DNA from: Rhodospirillaceae bacterium
GTDB lineage: Bacteria > Pseudomonadota > Alphaproteobacteria > GCA-2721365
NCBI GenBank assembly: GCA_002721365.1
Contig: PBKC01000018.1
Coordinates: 1 to 44,771, forward strand
DNA: 44,771 nucleotides
Reading direction: 5' to 3'
A program made the position numbers and the translations under genes. Shown here in pieces: positions 44,731 through 44,771 of this stretch; the stretch's first letter is position 1, and every line of letters begins with the position of its first letter. The notes beneath the pieces are model-generated. The model was not told the DNA's origin, ran no database searches, and was given only the letters and a program-made list of their open reading frames with translations.

Positions 44731-44771
44731 GCCGTGACTCCACAAAAGGGCGTGTGCCCGTGGGTTGACCC

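Overview
The window looks like part of the chromosome of a high-GC alphaproteobacterium, probably Rhodospirillales-like. That is inferred from codon use and gene types: a TRAP transporter, PEP-CTERM proteins with VPEP tails, a DUF3047 protein and queG. It falls into three regions.

(1) Positions 1 to 13616 are the right-hand part of a genomic island. At the left are a 5'-cut DUF1156 DNA methylase, a phospholipase-D-like/SNF2 helicase and a small PD-(D/E)XK-like DUF6998 protein. These form a tightly packed anti-phage module whose other genes probably lie left of the window. To the right is a leftward-transcribed mobile-element module: tyrosine integrase, a hypothetical protein, an excisionase-like HTH protein, two small proteins and a DUF3631 ATPase. 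A 1379-bp insertion sequence (9701-11079, 19-bp terminal inverted repeats, 8-bp target duplication) splits this module. It holds a 5'-deleted IS1/IS1595-type transposase and, as cargo, an Abi-like HEPN gene whose stop codon lies inside the right terminal repeat. The island ends at a 46-bp copy of the 3' half of a tRNA-Glu(CUC) gene, taken to be the attachment site.

(2) Positions 13617 to 27229 are an envelope region. Three tandem PEP-CTERM paralogues are led by a near-consensus sigma-54 promoter. They are followed by a secreted Sel1-repeat protein, a four-gene cluster (methyltransferase, flippase-like protein, GtrB-type glycosyltransferase, YfhO-like GT-C protein) and a second secreted Sel1-repeat protein. 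The four-gene cluster lies between two 96%-identical 120-bp copies of the first Sel1 gene's 3' end, which suggests it was inserted into or between Sel1 genes. Together these genes look like a cell-surface/EPS glycosylation and secretion set. No exosortase is in the window.

(3) Positions 27230 to 44771 are mostly ordinary chromosome: an SDR oxidoreductase with a YcgN-family protein, a Tat-exported DUF3047 protein beside an OmpR-type two-component pair, tRNA-Arg(ACG), a lipoprotein, panC, gamma-glutamyltranspeptidase, a DctPQM TRAP transporter, a UDP-glucuronate decarboxylase-like epimerase, a glutathione S-transferase, queG with a 51-bp palindrome in its 5' end, a maleate isomerase-like protein lacking the usual cysteines, and a DUF2934 protein.
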